Made by a program: the position numbers and the translations under genes. From Hymenobacter fodinae (lineage in GTDB: Bacteria > Bacteroidota > Bacteroidia > Cytophagales > Hymenobacteraceae): 64,000 bases of DNA. The stretch covers positions 1,364,001 through 1,428,000 of the forward strand of contig NZ_SRLA01000001.1 of the NCBI RefSeq assembly GCF_004745825.1, read 5' to 3'. How positions within the stretch are numbered: position 1 is the stretch's first letter; each line of letters begins with the position of its first letter. The notes beneath the pieces are model-generated. The model ran no database searches. It was given only the letters and a program-made list of their open reading frames with translations, and had not been told where the DNA came from. Shown here piece after piece: positions 63,029 to 64,000 of the stretch.

Positions 63029-64000
63029 ATGAAACAAAATTTCCTCATTCCTCTTGCCTGCGGATTAGCGTTAGCTTCAACTGCATCGGCCCAAACACGT
63101 GCCGTTAGTGGCCGTGTAACGGATGCTGGTGGCACGGGGCTACCTGGCGTAACCGTTCTAGAGCGCGGTACCACCAACGGCACGAGCACCGATGCCAACG
63201 GTGGGTTTTCCCTAACTGTACAGCCAGGCGCTACGCTAGTAATTAGCTCTATTGGCTTTGAAACGCAAAACGTAACTGTTGCAGACCGTACATCGGTGCC
63301 GGTAACGCTGAAAAGCAGCGCCACCGAGCTCGGCGAAGCAGTGGTAGTTGGCTACGGTACCCAGACTAAAGCTGACGTAACTGGCTCAGTTACGCAGCTC
63401 AGCAGCAAGGACGTACAGAACGTACCTACGGTAAGCTTTGAGCAAGCCATTCAAGGCCGTACTCCGGGTGTTCAAATCAACCAAACCTCCGGTAAACTTG
63501 GTGCTGGCGTACAAATCCGGGTGCGTGGTTCATCGTCCGTAACGGCTTCTAACCAGCCACTCTACGTAATTGATGGTATCCCTGTAACCTCGCAAGATGT
63601 AGGGTCTGATACGGAGCCTCTGAACCCGCTGGCTGATCTGAACCCCAACGACATTGAGTCGATTACCATTCTGAAAGATGCGGCCTCTTCGGCCATCTAC
63701 GGCTCTCGTGCATCCAATGGCGTAGTGCTTGTCACAACCAAGCAGGGTCGTCAGGGACAAACCAAGGTAAACGTAGGTTACTACATCGGTACCAGCGAAA
63801 CTACCAAGCGCCGCAAGTTCCTGAATGCTGCGCAGTACAAGGAGCTGTTTACTGAAGCTGCTACAAATGAAGGGTATGATCCTCGTGAAGAATTTGAAGG
63901 CAATGGCTTAGACTACGATTCTCCTTACGATCAGAAGTGGAGCGATGAGCCTTTCCGTAAAGGTAAAGTCACACAGTATGACTTGAACGTGAGCGGGGGC
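63029..64000 (+). CDS. SusC/RagA family TonB-linked transporter, 5' part only
   Basis: The gene starts at the ATG at 63029 and stays open to the window edge (324 codons), so the C-terminal barrel lies outside. Signal peptide MKQNFLIPLACGLALASTASA. A carboxypeptidase-regulatory domain (RAVSGRVTDAGGTGLPGVTV) is followed by TonB-box-like EAVVVGYGTQ, the plug (QGRTPGVQINQTSGKLGAG, QPLYVIDGIPVT, AIYGSRASNGVVLVTTKQG) and the first strands. The VVGYGTQ type resembles the SusC at 29276. A SusD gene is expected downstream. The GC content is nearer to the housekeeping genes than that of the two SusC genes at 29-36 kb. Confidence 0.95.
   Translation, partial: MKQNFLIPLACGLALASTASAQTRAVSGRVTDAGGTGLPGVTVLERGTTNGTSTDANGGFSLTVQPGATLVISSIGFETQNVTVADRTSVPVTLKSSATELGEAVVVGYGTQTKADVTGSVTQLSSKDVQNVPTVSFEQAIQGRTPGVQINQTSGKLGAGVQIRVRGSSSVTASNQPLYVIDGIPVTSQDVGSDTEPLNPLADLNPNDIESITILKDAASSAIYGSRASNGVVLVTTKQGRQGQTKVNVGYYIGTSETTKRRKFLNAAQYKELFTEAATNEGYDPREEFEGNGLDYDSPYDQKWSDEPFRKGKVTQYDLNVSGG

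Noticed and set aside
1..64000. CRISPR arrays, tRNA or rRNA genes, insertion sequences, prophage
   Set aside because: I looked for regular repeat-spacer arrays, T-loop GGTTCGA patterns, rRNA landmarks and transposase or integrase motifs and found none.

Overview
The window looks like a chromosomal segment of a Hymenobacter-like member of the Bacteroidota (order Cytophagales). Evidence: SusC/SusD pairs, type IX secretion proteins (PorQ and a PorE-like protein), TAnnTTTG promoter elements in place of TTGACA/TATAAT, DUF6702, and Hymenobacter-like DnaA and RseP N-termini. Core genes are GC-rich (about 57% in a line counted inside mutB). I saw no rRNA, tRNA, CRISPR array, transposase or prophage.

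Layout. 0.1-2.4 kb: a strongly AT-rich pair, an AAA15/OLD-like ATPase and a PIN-domain nuclease, abutting head to tail, with a small GC-rich gene behind. This is the best candidate for a poorly described (probably defence or toxin) system. It sits 33 bp behind methylmalonyl-CoA mutase. 2.4-6.4 kb: mutase subunits mutB and mutA, separated by a REP-like palindrome. 6.7-8.5 kb: a 5'-nucleotidase split into two genes. 8.6-10.1 kb: dnaA. 10.3-15.8 kb: OsmC, GH3-like adenylase, HAD-like protein, secreted EEP phosphatase and a tightly coupled trio of small genes. 15.9-19.2 kb: dxr, rseP, DUF6702. 19.3-26.9 kb: PorE-like OmpA/PD40 protein, lon, porQ, hslU. 27.0-38.0 kb: an SDR enzyme and two divergent SusC/SusD pairs of lower GC. 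38.1-46.7 kb, all minus: prfB with an intact +1 programmed frameshift, ilvE, cobalamin adenosyltransferase, an ABC ATPase, a 1018-aa membrane/TPR protein, gatC, an acyltransferase and a NUDIX hydrolase. 47.2-50.7 kb: a small unknown, rnhB, then response regulator, CHASE3 histidine kinase and CZB protein. 51.0-57.9 kb: gcvT, comB-like, MazG-like, dtd, a membrane glycosyltransferase, mltG and an ScfR/RamB-type regulator. 58.3-61.3 kb: aceB and aceA, divergent from that regulator. 61.4-62.6 kb: rnd. 63.0 kb to the edge: the start of a third SusC.

How the parts connect. MutAB needs adenosylcobalamin, which the adenosyltransferase at 40.5-41.1 kb can supply. AceB/AceA form the glyoxylate shunt, and a palindrome lies between them and the RamB-like regulator. 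The PorE-like protein and PorQ are both type IX secretion components.

The strongest window-wide signal is a dispersed motif, AGTGGCCTAG (reverse CTAGGCCACT). By hand I count about 40 copies of its core TGGCCTAG/CTAGGCCA, where base composition predicts about 2. It supplies the stop codon of at least eight genes, forms inverted pairs at gene ends, sits inside terminator hairpins and forces rare AGG Arg codons inside genes. It is absent from the AT-rich module and from about 31.5-39.8 kb. This pattern resembles DNA-uptake sequences of Neisseria and Pasteurellaceae, or another genome-wide signal such as HIP1.
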